Source: JBKPFU01 sp046728975
GTDB taxonomy: Bacteria > Actinomycetota > Thermoleophilia > Gaiellales > Gaiellaceae
Direction: 5' to 3'
Assembly: GCA_046728975.1 (NCBI GenBank)
Contig: JBKPFU010000073.1
Span: 14,371 to 78,370, forward strand
Length of the DNA stretch: 64,000 nucleotides
Part shown: in pieces, positions 1-8,013 of the stretch
How the letters are laid out: each line of letters opens with the position of its first letter
How positions within the stretch are numbered: the first letter of the stretch is position 1
The notes under the pieces: model-generated
What the model was told of the DNA's origin: nothing
Databases searched by the model: none
Seen by the model: the letters and a program-made list of their open reading frames with translations, nothing else
Program-made: the position numbers and the translations under genes

Positions 1-1659
1 GTTCAGCGCCGCGAGCGCGAGGAGGACGGCGCCGACCGCTGAAGCCATCCCCCAGAGGACGCTGGCCGTGGGAAGCTGGAGCAGATCGAAGTTCAACACC
101 GGCGGATGCTCCGTGCGTCCTTGCAGGACCGCTGCGACGTAGCCATGCGTGTCCTGGAAGTGGTGGGCTGCCTCCTCGGCGTGCTGCTCGAGCCCCGGGA
201 CGAGGCTGAGGCCCGCGCCCGCAATCGCGAGCGCCGCCGCGGGGGCGAGCATCAGCGCCGTGCTGCGGGACGGGGCCGATTCGACCTCGCGCTCCTCGTC
301 CGGCTCGGGCGATAGGTATGGCTCATCCGTAGCGCCGCGGCCGAGGAAGACACGGCCGGCGGCGCGGAGCATCGCGCCCGAGGTGACGATCGAGGCGATC
401 GTGATCACCACCGGCACCCAGTGGTAATGAAGCTGCGACGCGCCCTCCTCGATCAAGGACTTGCCCATGAACGTTCCCAGCGGGGGCGGCCCTGCGATCG
501 CAACCGCGCAGAGCCCGAACACGACGCCGGTCGGCGCCAGCTCCTGGGCGCGGCCGCGTAAGTTGAGCTCGTCGACGCTGCCGGCGCGGTAGAGCAGGAT
601 GCCGACGCAGAGGAAAAGCGCACCCTTCAGCAGCCCGTGCGAGAGAACGTAGACGCCCGAGCCCGCGAGGCCCTGTTCCGACAGCAGGGCCACGCCGATC
701 AGGAAGATGCCCGCATGGCCGATCGTGGAGTAGGCGAGCAGGCGCTTAAGGTGGCGCTGGAGGAAGCACATCGTGGCGCCGAGCAACGCACCCAGCGTCC
801 CGAACCCGAGCAGGATGGCGCGAAAGCCCGGCCCGTGTGTTTCGGGCACGTCGGCGAAGGCAGTCCAATAGACGCGCGCGGCGCCGTACACGCCGAGCTC
901 GACCATGATTCCGGAGAAGAGGACGCAGACCGGGGTGGGGGCGACCGCGTGCGCATCCGCGAGCCAGAAATGGAAGGGCACGACCGCCGCCTTCACGAGC
1001 AGCCCGCCCATGAGGAGGGCGAACGCGGCCACCACCAGGCCGTCCGCCTTGTGCCCTCCGAGCGCCTGGCCGAGCTGGGCGAGGTTGAGCGCGCCCGTCC
1101 GCGCGTACAGCAGGCCGATCCCGAAGAGGATGCAGAACGACCCGACGCTGTTCGTGATTGCGAAGTTGATCGCGCCCTGGAGCGGGCTCGCCTCTTCCAC
1201 CCGGTAGCCGGTGAGCGCGTAGGCGGCGACGCTCATCAGCTCGAACCAGACGAACATGTTGAACAGGTCGCCCGAGAGCGCGAATCCCGACATTGCGGCC
1301 AGGAAGACGAGCATCAGGACGTGGAACAGCGTCCCGACCTCGTCGAAGTACCGCCAGGAGAAGACGAGCGACGCGGTCACGAGCGTGCCGGCGAGCGCCG
1401 CTATGGCAGCGCCAAAGGCGTCGATCGTGAAGGAGATCCCGAGCGCGACGCCGTCGCGCGGAGCCCAGCCGCCGAACCAGTAGACGACGTAGTGGTCGGC
1501 GGCGTGTGCGAGCAGCACGAGCGAGATCACAGCGGCCGCGCCCGCGGCGGCGATGCCGACGAGGTCGTCGAGCCGAACCGGCAGGAAATGGCCGAATGCA
1601 GTCAGGAACGCCGCCGCGAGCAGCGGGATCGCGACCGGCAGCGGCGCGAGGACGTCCAT
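1..1659 (-). CDS. mrpD: Mrp/Mbh-type cation:proton antiporter subunit D (3' end outside window)
   Basis: NuoN/NuoL-like polytopic membrane subunit that carries the ion-translocating channel of a multi-subunit Na+/H+ antiporter. The visible 553 residues include the conserved Glu in FVWFELMS (about residue 140) and the conserved Lys of LVKAAVVPFHFW (about residue 223), followed by the DAHAVAPTP segment; both residues are needed for transport in this family. The ATG overlaps the mrpC stop by one base (TGATG), so translation is probably coupled. The gene continues past the left edge and is already longer than a typical MrpD of about 500 residues, so it has a C-terminal extension. Last gene visible in the ten-gene chain that starts near 6723. 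Confidence 0.93.
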   Translation of the reverse strand, partial: MDVLAPLPVAIPLLAAAFLTAFGHFLPVRLDDLVGIAAAGAAAVISLVLLAHAADHYVVYWFGGWAPRDGVALGISFTIDAFGAAIAALAGTLVTASLVFSWRYFDEVGTLFHVLMLVFLAAMSGFALSGDLFNMFVWFELMSVAAYALTGYRVEEASPLQGAINFAITNSVGSFCILFGIGLLYARTGALNLAQLGQALGGHKADGLVVAAFALLMGGLLVKAAVVPFHFWLADAHAVAPTPVCVLFSGIMVELGVYGAARVYWTAFADVPETHGPGFRAILLGFGTLGALLGATMCFLQRHLKRLLAYSTIGHAGIFLIGVALLSEQGLAGSGVYVLSHGLLKGALFLCVGILLYRAGSVDELNLRGRAQELAPTGVVFGLCAVAIAGPPPLGTFMGKSLIEEGASQLHYHWVPVVITIASIVTSGAMLRAAGRVFLGRGATDEPYLSPEPDEEREVESAPSRSTALMLAPAAALAIAGAGLSLVPGLEQHAEEAAHHFQDTHGYVAAVLQGRTEHPPVLNFDLLQLPTASVLWGMASAVGAVLLALAALN

Positions 1660-2003
1660 CAGCCGCGCATCGGCCGGAGCTCCTCGGGGTCCATCGTGCC
1701 GGCGTGCCGCTTGCCCAGAATCGCCAGCGCCAGCAGGAGCGCCGCGACCGTGACGCCGACGACGATGTCCGTGAGCGTCAGCGCCTGGACAACGGGGTCG
1801 ACCGCCTTCGTTCCCTGCTTGACGTCCTTGAAGATCGGAGCCGTCCCGCCCTTCACGTAGCCGACGCTCAGGAGCAATACGTACGTCGACGACTGCGTGA
1901 CCGACAGGCAGACCACGAGGTGGATGAAGTTCCGGCTCGTGACGATCCCGAAGATTCCGACGACGAAGATCCAGACTGCGAGGAGGTACGGGAGGTAGCT
2001 CAT
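1659..2003 (-). CDS. mrpC: Mrp antiporter subunit C (NuoK-like)
   Basis: A 114-residue protein with three predicted membrane helices, homologous to NuoK and MnhC. The second helix region carries the family pattern SRNFIHLVVCLSV, and the third (ALTLTDIVVGVTVAALLLAL) carries the conserved LTDIVVG. MrpC packs against MrpA/D-like subunits in the antiporter membrane arm. Its start overlaps the mrpB stop by 4 nt (ATGA) and its stop overlaps the mrpD start. Length is normal for the family. Confidence 0.93.
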   Translation of the reverse strand: MSYLPYLLAVWIFVVGIFGIVTSRNFIHLVVCLSVTQSSTYVLLLSVGYVKGGTAPIFKDVKQGTKAVDPVVQALTLTDIVVGVTVAALLLALAILGKRHAGTMDPEELRPMRG

Positions 2004-2740
2004 TTGGGCTTGCCGGCGAGCACGAACGCGCGCTCTTCGAGGAACTCGCTGAAGACGAGGACGAACGCCGACGCGACCTCGAGCGCTGTCGCCCAGTTGA
2101 GCAGCGGGATGCTGCCGCCGGACGACAGCTTCCCGGCGACACCGTGGGGCAGGAGGTTGTGGAGGAACGGTGTTCCGAGGAAGAGCGCGATGAGACCGAC
2201 GGTCACGTAACCGCCGGCTCCGAGTCCCTCACCGAGGTCTACCACCGGTGTCGGCGTCGAGCGCCGGTAGGGACGGAACGCGCCTGCGAGCCAGAGCAGC
2301 AGGAACGCGGAGGCGACGATGACGCCGCCCTGAAACCCTCCTCCGGGCGTGATCGCGCCGTGCGCGACGACCCACAGCCCGAGCACGAGCGTCGCCGCGG
2401 CGAGTGAAATCCCGACCGCACGCAGCGCGTCGCTGTCGACCGCGTCCGTGAGCTCCGGGACGTCCTCCTCGCGCTGCTCGCGTAGGAGCAACGCGACTCC
2501 TGTGACCGCCGCGAACAGGATGAAGACCTCGCCCAGGGTGTCGAGCCCGCGGTAGTCGAAGACGACCGCCGTGACAACGTTCGTCGCTTGCCGTTCGGGG
2601 ACCGCGGCCTCGTTCAGGATCCTTCCGTACTGCCCGCGGTAGTGGCCGAAGTCCGGCAGTCCGGCGGTGCCCCATAGAAGCAGCGCCGCAAGGCCTGCGA
2701 GGCCGGCGCCGAGCAGCACAGAGCGGGCGCGCCTGTTCAC
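2000..2740 (-). CDS. mrpB: Fused MbhE-like plus MnhB-domain antiporter subunit
   Basis: A 246-residue membrane protein in two parts. Residues about 1-90 resemble MbhE, the last segment of a full-length MrpA, with the LGEVFILFAAVTGVALLLRE pattern. Residues about 110-240 form an MnhB domain with HGAITPGGGFQGG and four further helices. In archaeal Mbh/Mbs complexes these are separate neighbouring subunits E and F; here they are one polypeptide. GTG start, overlapping the preceding stop by 4 nt (GTGA). Gene order argues for a membrane module in which the large N-terminal part of MrpA is missing or encoded elsewhere. Confidence 0.88.
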   Translation of the reverse strand: MNRRARSVLLGAGLAGLAALLLWGTAGLPDFGHYRGQYGRILNEAAVPERQATNVVTAVVFDYRGLDTLGEVFILFAAVTGVALLLREQREEDVPELTDAVDSDALRAVGISLAAATLVLGLWVVAHGAITPGGGFQGGVIVASAFLLLWLAGAFRPYRRSTPTPVVDLGEGLGAGGYVTVGLIALFLGTPFLHNLLPHGVAGKLSSGGSIPLLNWATALEVASAFVLVFSEFLEERAFVLAGKPK

Positions 2741-2970
2741 TCCGCGCGGTGGAGCATGATGGCGACCAGCAACACGACCGGGTAGCCGATCGTCCCCACC
2801 ACGAGCGCCGAGAGCGCCACGTCCGGCGCCTGGAGCAGGAGGAAAAAGACGACCAGCAGCAGCGAGTAGAGGCTGCTGACCATCGCGAGGCGGACGAGGT
2901 CACGCGTCAGGACGACGGCCAATGCGCCGGCGCCGACGAGCACCGTTGCGACGAGCTGGAGAGCGTTCAC
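2737..2970 (-). CDS. MbhD-like DUF4040 antiporter subunit
   Basis: A 77-residue protein of about three helices matching the MrpA C-terminal DUF4040 piece (MbhD), with the characteristic QAPDVALSALVVG sequence at about residues 47-59. The GTG at 2968-2970 is chosen because it overlaps the stop of mrpG by 4 nt, like every other junction in this chain; a longer reading would run antisense-like through mrpG. Conventional seven-gene Mrp operons carry this segment at the C-terminus of MrpA, so a free-standing copy is an Mbh-like arrangement. Confidence 0.85.
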   Translation of the reverse strand: MNALQLVATVLVGAGALAVVLTRDLVRLAMVSSLYSLLLVVFFLLLQAPDVALSALVVGTIGYPVVLLVAIMLHRAE

Positions 2971-3302
2971 GGGGCGCCCCTCTCGCGCTCGGCCGGGCTC
3001 GACTCGAGCCGGCCGCGCATCTCCAGCCGGATCACCCTCGCCGTTGCGGTGCCGAGCGCCGAGCCCGCGAGCGCGAGGACGACCGCGATCAACACGGCGG
3101 CGAGGCCCTGCGCCGACACGAAGCCTTCGCGCACGCAGACTGCGGCCGCAAGCAGTGTGGGCCCGAGCGTCGTTCCGGCGCCGGCGTAGTGGAGGCGGTC
3201 GATCGCGTTCCGCATCGCAAGGAGCCCGAGGCACGCGAGGAGCTCGGCGGCGACGCCAAGGCTGACGAGGACGTAGACGGCGTAGTCGCGCGTGGTCGTC
3301 AC
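2967..3302 (-). CDS. mrpG: Mrp antiporter subunit G
   Basis: A 111-residue MnhG/PhaG family protein, start GTG at 3300-3302 (VTTTRDYAVY). It has the family pattern GLLAMRNAIDRLHYAGAGTT, in which RxxDRLHxAG is diagnostic, and then GPTLLAAAV. Three membrane helices are predicted. The start overlaps the mrpF stop by 4 nt and the stop overlaps the DUF4040 start by 4 nt. Required accessory subunit of Mrp complexes; size and motif are normal. Confidence 0.9.
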   Translation of the reverse strand: MTTTRDYAVYVLVSLGVAAELLACLGLLAMRNAIDRLHYAGAGTTLGPTLLAAAVCVREGFVSAQGLAAVLIAVVLALAGSALGTATARVIRLEMRGRLESSPAERERGAP

Positions 3303-3553
3303 AGCTTCCGGTCGGCGATGAAGCGGACGAAGATCAGCGCCGCCACGAAGTTCGTGAACGCGAGCACGAGCGGCAGCGTGTAGTACGAGTTGCGGTGGTA
3401 GCCCTCGGAGATCAGAAGCAGCACCATCGCCACGATCGTTCCCGCGAGCTCGATGGCGACGAGCGCCTCGAGCAGCGCGCCCCGCATGACGACGTAGCCG
3501 CAGGGGACCACCGCCAGCAACAGGATCGTCGCGCCGATCAGCCAGACGTTCAT
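3299..3553 (-). CDS. mrpF: Mrp antiporter subunit F
   Basis: An 84-residue three-helix protein of the MnhF/PhaF family. The ATG at 3551-3553 overlaps the mrpE stop by 4 nt. The middle helix has LVAIELAGTIVAMVLLL where family members usually have D in place of the E, and the last helix reads LALVLAFTNFVAALIFVRFI-like sequence. Small accessory subunit lying between mrpE and mrpG, as in almost every Mrp operon. Confidence 0.88.
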   Translation of the reverse strand: MNVWLIGATILLLAVVPCGYVVMRGALLEALVAIELAGTIVAMVLLLISEGYHRNSYYTLPLVLAFTNFVAALIFVRFIADRKL

Positions 3554-4023
3554 CCCGGGATGCCGGGGGAGGTGCGCCTGGGGTCGAGGTTGTGGCGGAG
3601 AGCGACTTCGCGCTCGCAGTCGATGTCGACGCCGATCGTGTTCGGGCTGAAGTTCTCGATCGTGATCGCCGCTGCTCGCCGGCCCGCCGACACGCTGTCG
3701 TCGCCGCCGGCCGGGAACGGAACGGCGTCCCAGACGCTGCGCAGGTTGCGCGCACGCAGGAGATGCACAACGAGCGCCCACGCAACGACCGCGAACTCGA
3801 AGACGACACGCCAGGGGATCCTGGCCGCCTTCGCAAGCCACCTGAGCTCGAACGCGAACCCGAGCAGGCCGTGCCGCCGCGCGAGCTCGGCGAAGCTCGC
3901 GCCGACCGCGGCGGCGCCTGCTCCGGCTGCCAGCTCCATCTTCTCGTTCGTCCCCTGCATCACGTCCCACAGCCCGAAGAGGGCGAACCACCACAGCGTC
4001 CAGGCCCGCAGCGCGCCGATCAT
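3550..4023 (-). CDS. mrpE: Mrp antiporter subunit E
   Basis: A 157-residue MnhE family protein: two N-terminal membrane helices, a cytosolic linker, and a C-terminal domain containing ITIENFSPNTIGVDID, the family's NS(I/P)TLTPGT-like region. The ATG overlaps the stop of the alcohol dehydrogenase by 4 nt, so the antiporter genes are the downstream half of a longer transcript. MrpE sits at the periphery of the complex and is needed for activity in studied systems. First antiporter gene in transcriptional order. Confidence 0.85.
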   Translation of the reverse strand: MIGALRAWTLWWFALFGLWDVMQGTNEKMELAAGAGAAAVGASFAELARRHGLLGFAFELRWLAKAARIPWRVVFEFAVVAWALVVHLLRARNLRSVWDAVPFPAGGDDSVSAGRRAAAITIENFSPNTIGVDIDCEREVALRHNLDPRRTSPGIPG

Positions 4024-5162
4024 GGGTGGAGCACGACCTTGATGCAGCCGTCGAGCTTCTTCTGGAAGAGCTCGTACGCGCGGGGGGCCTCTGCGAGCGG
4101 CAGCTCGTGCGTCGTCAAGTCGTCCACGCCCAGCGGGTCGTCGTCAGTGAGAAGCGGGAGGATCTCCGGAACCCACCGCTTTACGTTCGCCTGGCCCATC
4201 GTGATCGTGACCTGACGGTCGAAGAGCTCGCCGATCGGCGTGACCGGCACGACCCCGGCGTAGACGCCGACGAGCGAAAGCGTCCCGCCGCGGCGCACCG
4301 ACCGTCCCGACTGCCAGAGCGCCTGGAGCCGGTCGGGCACGAGTCTTGTCGTTTGGAGGAACCGCGACACCGGACCTCCTTCGGCCTCCATGCCGACCGC
4401 GTCGATCGCGCGGTCGACGCCGCGCCCGTCGGTGAGCTCGCGCACGATCTCGACCACGTCGCCGACCGAGCCGAAGTCGATCGTCTCGACACCGTGCCGC
4501 TCCGCCATCGCGAGCCGTTCCGGGACCTGGTCGATCCCGAGCACGCGCTCCGCTCCCTTGTGCAGCGCGATCCGCGCCGCCATCTGTCCAACCGGGCCGA
4601 GCCCCCAGACCCCGACCGTCTCGCCTGGCTCGAGCTCGGCGTACTCAACCGCCTGCCACGCTGTCGGCAGGACGTCGGACAGGAACAGGAAGCGGCTATC
4701 GGGCGCGCCGTCCTGTTCCACCTTGATCGGTCCGAAGTGGGCCATGGGGACGCGGAGGTACTCAGCCTGCGCCCCCGGGACGCCGCCGTACAGGTGCGTG
4801 TACCCGAGCAGGCTGGCGCCCTTGTGCCACTTGTAGTTCTGCGTCGTCTCGCACTGCGAGTAGAGCTGCCGCTCGCACATCCAGCAGGAGCCGCAGGCGA
4901 TGTTGAACGGGACCACGACCCGGTCGCCAGGCACGATCTGCCTCACCTCCGAGCCGACCTCCTCCACGACGCCCATCGGCTCGTGCCCGATGATGTCGCC
5001 CTCGCGCATCACCGGGCCGAGCTTCGAGTACAGGTGGAGGTCCGAACCGCAGATGGCTGTCGACGTGATCCGGATGATCGCGTCGGTCGGCTCTCGGAGC
5101 TGGGGGTCGGGCACCTCGTCGACCCTGACGTCCTCCTTCCCGTGCCAGACGACGGCTTTCAT
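4020..5162 (-). CDS. Zinc-dependent alcohol dehydrogenase (FdhA/threonine-DH-like MDR family)
   Basis: A 380-residue medium-chain dehydrogenase. Catalytic zinc ligands are visible as Cys38 (TAICGSD) and His60-Glu61 (GHEP). The structural zinc site is the four cysteines of the CGSCWMC...C block near 90-104. The Rossmann motif is GLGPVG near 187. It resembles the glutathione-independent formaldehyde dehydrogenase-like branch that keeps a long structural-zinc loop. Substrate cannot be assigned. It lies in a chain of 4-nt overlaps between the epimerase and mrpE, suggesting co-translation with the antiporter. Confidence 0.9.
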   Translation of the reverse strand: MKAVVWHGKEDVRVDEVPDPQLREPTDAIIRITSTAICGSDLHLYSKLGPVMREGDIIGHEPMGVVEEVGSEVRQIVPGDRVVVPFNIACGSCWMCERQLYSQCETTQNYKWHKGASLLGYTHLYGGVPGAQAEYLRVPMAHFGPIKVEQDGAPDSRFLFLSDVLPTAWQAVEYAELEPGETVGVWGLGPVGQMAARIALHKGAERVLGIDQVPERLAMAERHGVETIDFGSVGDVVEIVRELTDGRGVDRAIDAVGMEAEGGPVSRFLQTTRLVPDRLQALWQSGRSVRRGGTLSLVGVYAGVVPVTPIGELFDRQVTITMGQANVKRWVPEILPLLTDDDPLGVDDLTTHELPLAEAPRAYELFQKKLDGCIKVVLHP

Positions 5163-6163
5163 CGCGGCGCGCCGGCCGTCAGCGGCGGCGTCGGAAGGCG
5201 CGCGCCCTCACGGATCCCGTGCAGGAGCTCGAGGAATGCCTCGCGGGCGTCGTACCGAGGCGTCCAGCCGAGCTCTTCGCGCGCCCGCGTGCTGTCGAGC
5301 AGCGGGACCGCAAGCCCCAGGTCCAGCCACCCCTCGGGTGAGGGTTGGAGATGGAGCCTCCACGTCATCCAGGCGGCCGAGCGCGCGAGCGCGCGTGGCA
5401 CGCGGACGGGACGCGCGCCGAGCAGCTCGGCGAGGGTGGCCGGGTCGAGCACCGGCTCGGCCGCGATGTTGAACGCTCCGTGCGCGTCGGTCTTGGCGGC
5501 GAGGCGATACGCCTCGCCCACGTCAGAGGAGTGCACGGCCTGGAAGCGGAGCCCGGGAATCTCGGGCACGAGCCGCAGCAAGCGGCGGTGCGCCAAAACG
5601 CGCGGAAACAGGCGTCCCGCGAACAGGCGGCGCTGTTCCTCGCCCGATTCGCGCTTGAAGATCAGCCCCGGGCGTAGCCGAACCGTTCGGGTCTCGGGAT
5701 GCTCCCGCTCGAACCGATCGAGCTTCCGCTCCACCTCGGCCTTGTGCCGCGAGTAGAAGCTCGTGCGGATTCCAGTCGCCGGCCACGTTTCGCCGACGCG
5801 GCGGTCCTTCGGCCCGGGCGCGTACACACCGACCGAGGAGGCGTAGACGAGCGACGGCACACCCGCCTCGGCGACCGCGCGGAACACGCGCGCCGAACCG
5901 TGCACGTTGATCCGCCAGAGCAGGTCGAGGTCGTGCGAGGGCTGGATTGCCCAGGCGAGATGGACGACCGCGTCGGCTCCGTCGAAATGCGCTGCGAGCT
6001 GATCGCTCGCCACGTCGACCGCGCGCCACTCCACCTTCGGCAGCTCGAGCGCGGGCAGCCGCCGCGCAAGGCCGAGCACCGAGGCGATGTCGGGGTCGTC
6101 GGCCAACCGAGTCAGCAGGCTCGTCCCGACGTTGCCAGTCGCACCGACGACGACCACTCTCAC
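5159..6163 (-). CDS. NAD-dependent epimerase/dehydratase (extended SDR)
   Basis: A 334-residue extended short-chain dehydrogenase. GTG at 6161-6163 is chosen because it begins VRVVVVGATGNVGTS, the canonical N-terminal GxxGxxG nucleotide site, and overlaps the stop of the nucleotidyltransferase by 4 nt. The catalytic YxxxK is YSRHK near residue 137, preceded by the VYASSVGVY segment. Acts on a nucleotide sugar or similar cyclic substrate in homologues; the exact substrate is unknown. The stop overlaps the alcohol dehydrogenase start (ATGA). Confidence 0.87.
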   Translation of the reverse strand: MRVVVVGATGNVGTSLLTRLADDPDIASVLGLARRLPALELPKVEWRAVDVASDQLAAHFDGADAVVHLAWAIQPSHDLDLLWRINVHGSARVFRAVAEAGVPSLVYASSVGVYAPGPKDRRVGETWPATGIRTSFYSRHKAEVERKLDRFEREHPETRTVRLRPGLIFKRESGEEQRRLFAGRLFPRVLAHRRLLRLVPEIPGLRFQAVHSSDVGEAYRLAAKTDAHGAFNIAAEPVLDPATLAELLGARPVRVPRALARSAAWMTWRLHLQPSPEGWLDLGLAVPLLDSTRAREELGWTPRYDAREAFLELLHGIREGARLPTPPLTAGAPR

Positions 6164-6723
6164 GCGATTCCGAGCTCCTCGACGAGCGTGAAGAACGCCT
6201 TGGCGAAGGGCGAGTGCTCCGTCCGGCGCCGAAGCTCGTCCCAATCGATCTGCTCGCGCAACGGTCGGACCGTCTCGAGCAACGAGTCGTAGTCGAGCTC
6301 GTGCTCCTTCAGAGCGAGCAGCTTGGTCGCGATCACGTCCTCGAGCGAGACGACACGCATTCGGATTGCGGCGACCTCGAGCTCCTCCGCGCGCTCCAGC
6401 ATCTCGTTGTCGACCTCGATCCCGCTCGGGTTGAAGAGCAGGTCGATCATGACGTCGCCGTCGAACGCTTTGTAGAGCCACCCCTCTGGCGGCTTTTCCG
6501 GACGCATTCCGGCCTGCGCGAGCGCGTCGAGTGCACGATCGGCGTCCTCGGGCTTGACGACGAAATCGAGGTCGTGGTCGGTCTCGGGGCCGCCGCGCGC
6601 CCAGGCTGCGAGGCCGCCTGCCAGCGCGAACGGAACGTCGGCGTCGCGGAGCGCCGCCGCCGAGCGCTTCAGCGTCTCCAGAAGCTCCTCGAACGGGGGT
6701 GTGGCCTTGACCGCCACGTCCAC
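6160..6723 (-). CDS. Nucleotidyltransferase-fold protein (AbiEii/NTP_transf-like)
   Basis: About 187 residues from the GTG at 6721-6723. Residues about 30-60 contain PFALAGGLAAWARGG followed by HDLDFVV, the GG...hDhDh metal-binding pattern of the Pol-beta nucleotidyltransferase superfamily. Further on come VMIDLLF, supplying a third acidic residue, and DVIATKLLAL, as in AbiEii-type proteins. Such proteins are antitoxin-linked toxins or housekeeping nucleotidyltransferases, and no antitoxin-like gene is adjacent. First gene of the minus-strand chain; the next promoter-proximal gene at 6775 is divergent. A second GTG two codons in is an alternative start. Confidence 0.72.
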   Translation of the reverse strand: MDVAVKATPPFEELLETLKRSAAALRDADVPFALAGGLAAWARGGPETDHDLDFVVKPEDADRALDALAQAGMRPEKPPEGWLYKAFDGDVMIDLLFNPSGIEVDNEMLERAEELEVAAIRMRVVSLEDVIATKLLALKEHELDYDSLLETVRPLREQIDWDELRRRTEHSPFAKAFFTLVEELGIA

Positions 6724-6761
6724 GGCGGTACCCGTGCGGCAACCCGCTGAATCCGTTCCGG

Positions 6762-6767
6762 TTGAAT
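6762..6767 (+). promoter_or_regulatory. -10 element of a leaderless promoter for the gene at 6775
   Basis: TTGAAT followed by 7 nt and then ATG. Transcription would start at or next to the A of the start codon. This favours the ATG at 6775 over a GTG nine bases earlier. No convincing -35. Confidence 0.45.
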
Positions 6768-6774
6768 GTGGCCG

Positions 6775-7527
6775 ATGCCGAGGCCGATCCGCATCGCTGC
6801 CGCCGGCGACATCCACTGCAGTCCGGAAAATCGCGCCGTAGTCGAGCGCGCGTTCGCCGGGATCGAGGACGAAGCCGACCTCGTTCTACTCGCCGGCGAC
6901 TTGACCACGTACGGCGAGCCGGAGCAGGCTGCGGTCCTTGCCGAGATCTGCCGGCCGCTCGCGATGCCGGTGATTGCGGTCCTCGGCAACCATGACTGGC
7001 ACGCAAACCGGCGCGACGATGTCGCTGCGGCGCTGGAGGGCGGCGGGGTGACCGTCCTCGACCGCGGCTGGACGACCTGCGACCTGGACGGCACACACGT
7101 GGGAGTCGTGGGCACGAAGGGATTCGTGGGCGGCTTTCCGGACGCGTACCTGCCGGACTTCGGCGAGCCGCTTCTTCGCCAGGTCTACGCGGAGACGAGC
7201 GAAGAGGTCACGGCGATCTCGGACGGCCTCGCGCACATCCGCGACTGCGACTACCGCATCGTCCTCCTGCACTACTCCCCGACGACGACGACGCTCGAGG
7301 GCGAGCCGCGGGTGATCTGGGCCTTCCTGGGAACCGACCGGATGGCACCGCCGATCGCCGAGCACTGCCCCGACGTCGTTCTGCACGGCCACGGCCACCG
7401 TGGGCGCTTCGAAGGCTTCATCGGGGAGGTGCCGGTCTACAACGTCGCCGTGCCCGTAATGCGTCGCGATTTCTTCGTATTCGAGCTGGACGGAGCGGTG
7501 CTCAAGGCGGCTGAGCCCGCCGCTTGA
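6775..7527 (+). CDS. Calcineurin-like metallophosphoesterase
   Basis: A 250-residue protein with the complete phosphoesterase metal site: GDIHC (D and H), GDLTTYG, GNHDWH, an isolated His in LLHYSP, and the C-terminal HGHGH. It hydrolyses a phosphoester in family members; the substrate is unknown. It is distinct from the second family member at 49688. The start ATG at 6775 (MPRPIRIAAAGD) is preferred on promoter spacing. It is followed after 69 nt by the DGPF gene, which has its own ribosome-binding site. Confidence 0.88.
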   Translation: MPRPIRIAAAGDIHCSPENRAVVERAFAGIEDEADLVLLAGDLTTYGEPEQAAVLAEICRPLAMPVIAVLGNHDWHANRRDDVAAALEGGGVTVLDRGWTTCDLDGTHVGVVGTKGFVGGFPDAYLPDFGEPLLRQVYAETSEEVTAISDGLAHIRDCDYRIVLLHYSPTTTTLEGEPRVIWAFLGTDRMAPPIAEHCPDVVLHGHGHRGRFEGFIGEVPVYNVAVPVMRRDFFVFELDGAVLKAAEPAA

Positions 7528-7596
7528 GGCCGTGTCGATTTCAGTGCTTGTCGTTCGACGTGTAGGTAGGAACCCCAAACGAGGAGGAGGCGAACG

Positions 7597-8013
7597 ATGC
7601 GATTCATGGTGCTTGTGAAGGCGAGTCCGGAGTCCGAGGCGGGCGACCTGCCGAGCACGGAGGTGCTGGCGGAGATGGGCAAGTACAACGAGGAGCTGGC
7701 GAAGGCCGGCGTTATGCTCGCCGGCGAGGGACTTCAGCCGAGCTCGAAGGGCGCCCGCGTGCGCTTCTCCGGAAGCGAGCGAACGGTGATCGACGGCCCG
7801 TTCACCGAGACGAAGGAGCTGATCGCCGGCTTCTGGCTGTGGCAGGTGAAGTCGAAGGAGGAGGCCATCGAGTGGCTCAAGCGGATTCCGTTCAAGGAGG
7901 GCGAGGTCGAGCTCCGGCAGGTGTTCGAGGCCGACGACTTCGGCGAGGAGTTCACGCCTGAGCTCAGGGAGCAGGAGGAGCGCATTCGCGCGCAGGTCGC
8001 CGACAAGCAGTGA
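7597..8013 (+). CDS. YCII-related DGPF-domain protein
   Basis: A 138-residue small alpha/beta protein with the signature VIDGPFTETKELIAGFWL near residues 65-82, which names the DGPF family, and MRFMVLVKA at the N-terminus. GAGGAGG lies 9 nt before the ATG, so this gene, unlike many here, uses a leader. In actinobacteria DGPF genes typically sit next to ECF42-type sigma factors and are thought to act with them; the next gene is exactly such a factor and overlaps this stop by 4 nt. Confidence 0.9.
   Translation: MRFMVLVKASPESEAGDLPSTEVLAEMGKYNEELAKAGVMLAGEGLQPSSKGARVRFSGSERTVIDGPFTETKELIAGFWLWQVKSKEEAIEWLKRIPFKEGEVELRQVFEADDFGEEFTPELREQEERIRAQVADKQ

Noticed and set aside
637..1860. A 407-codon plus-strand frame
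   Set aside because: Antisense to mrpD/mrpC, whose membrane helices and motifs are clear.
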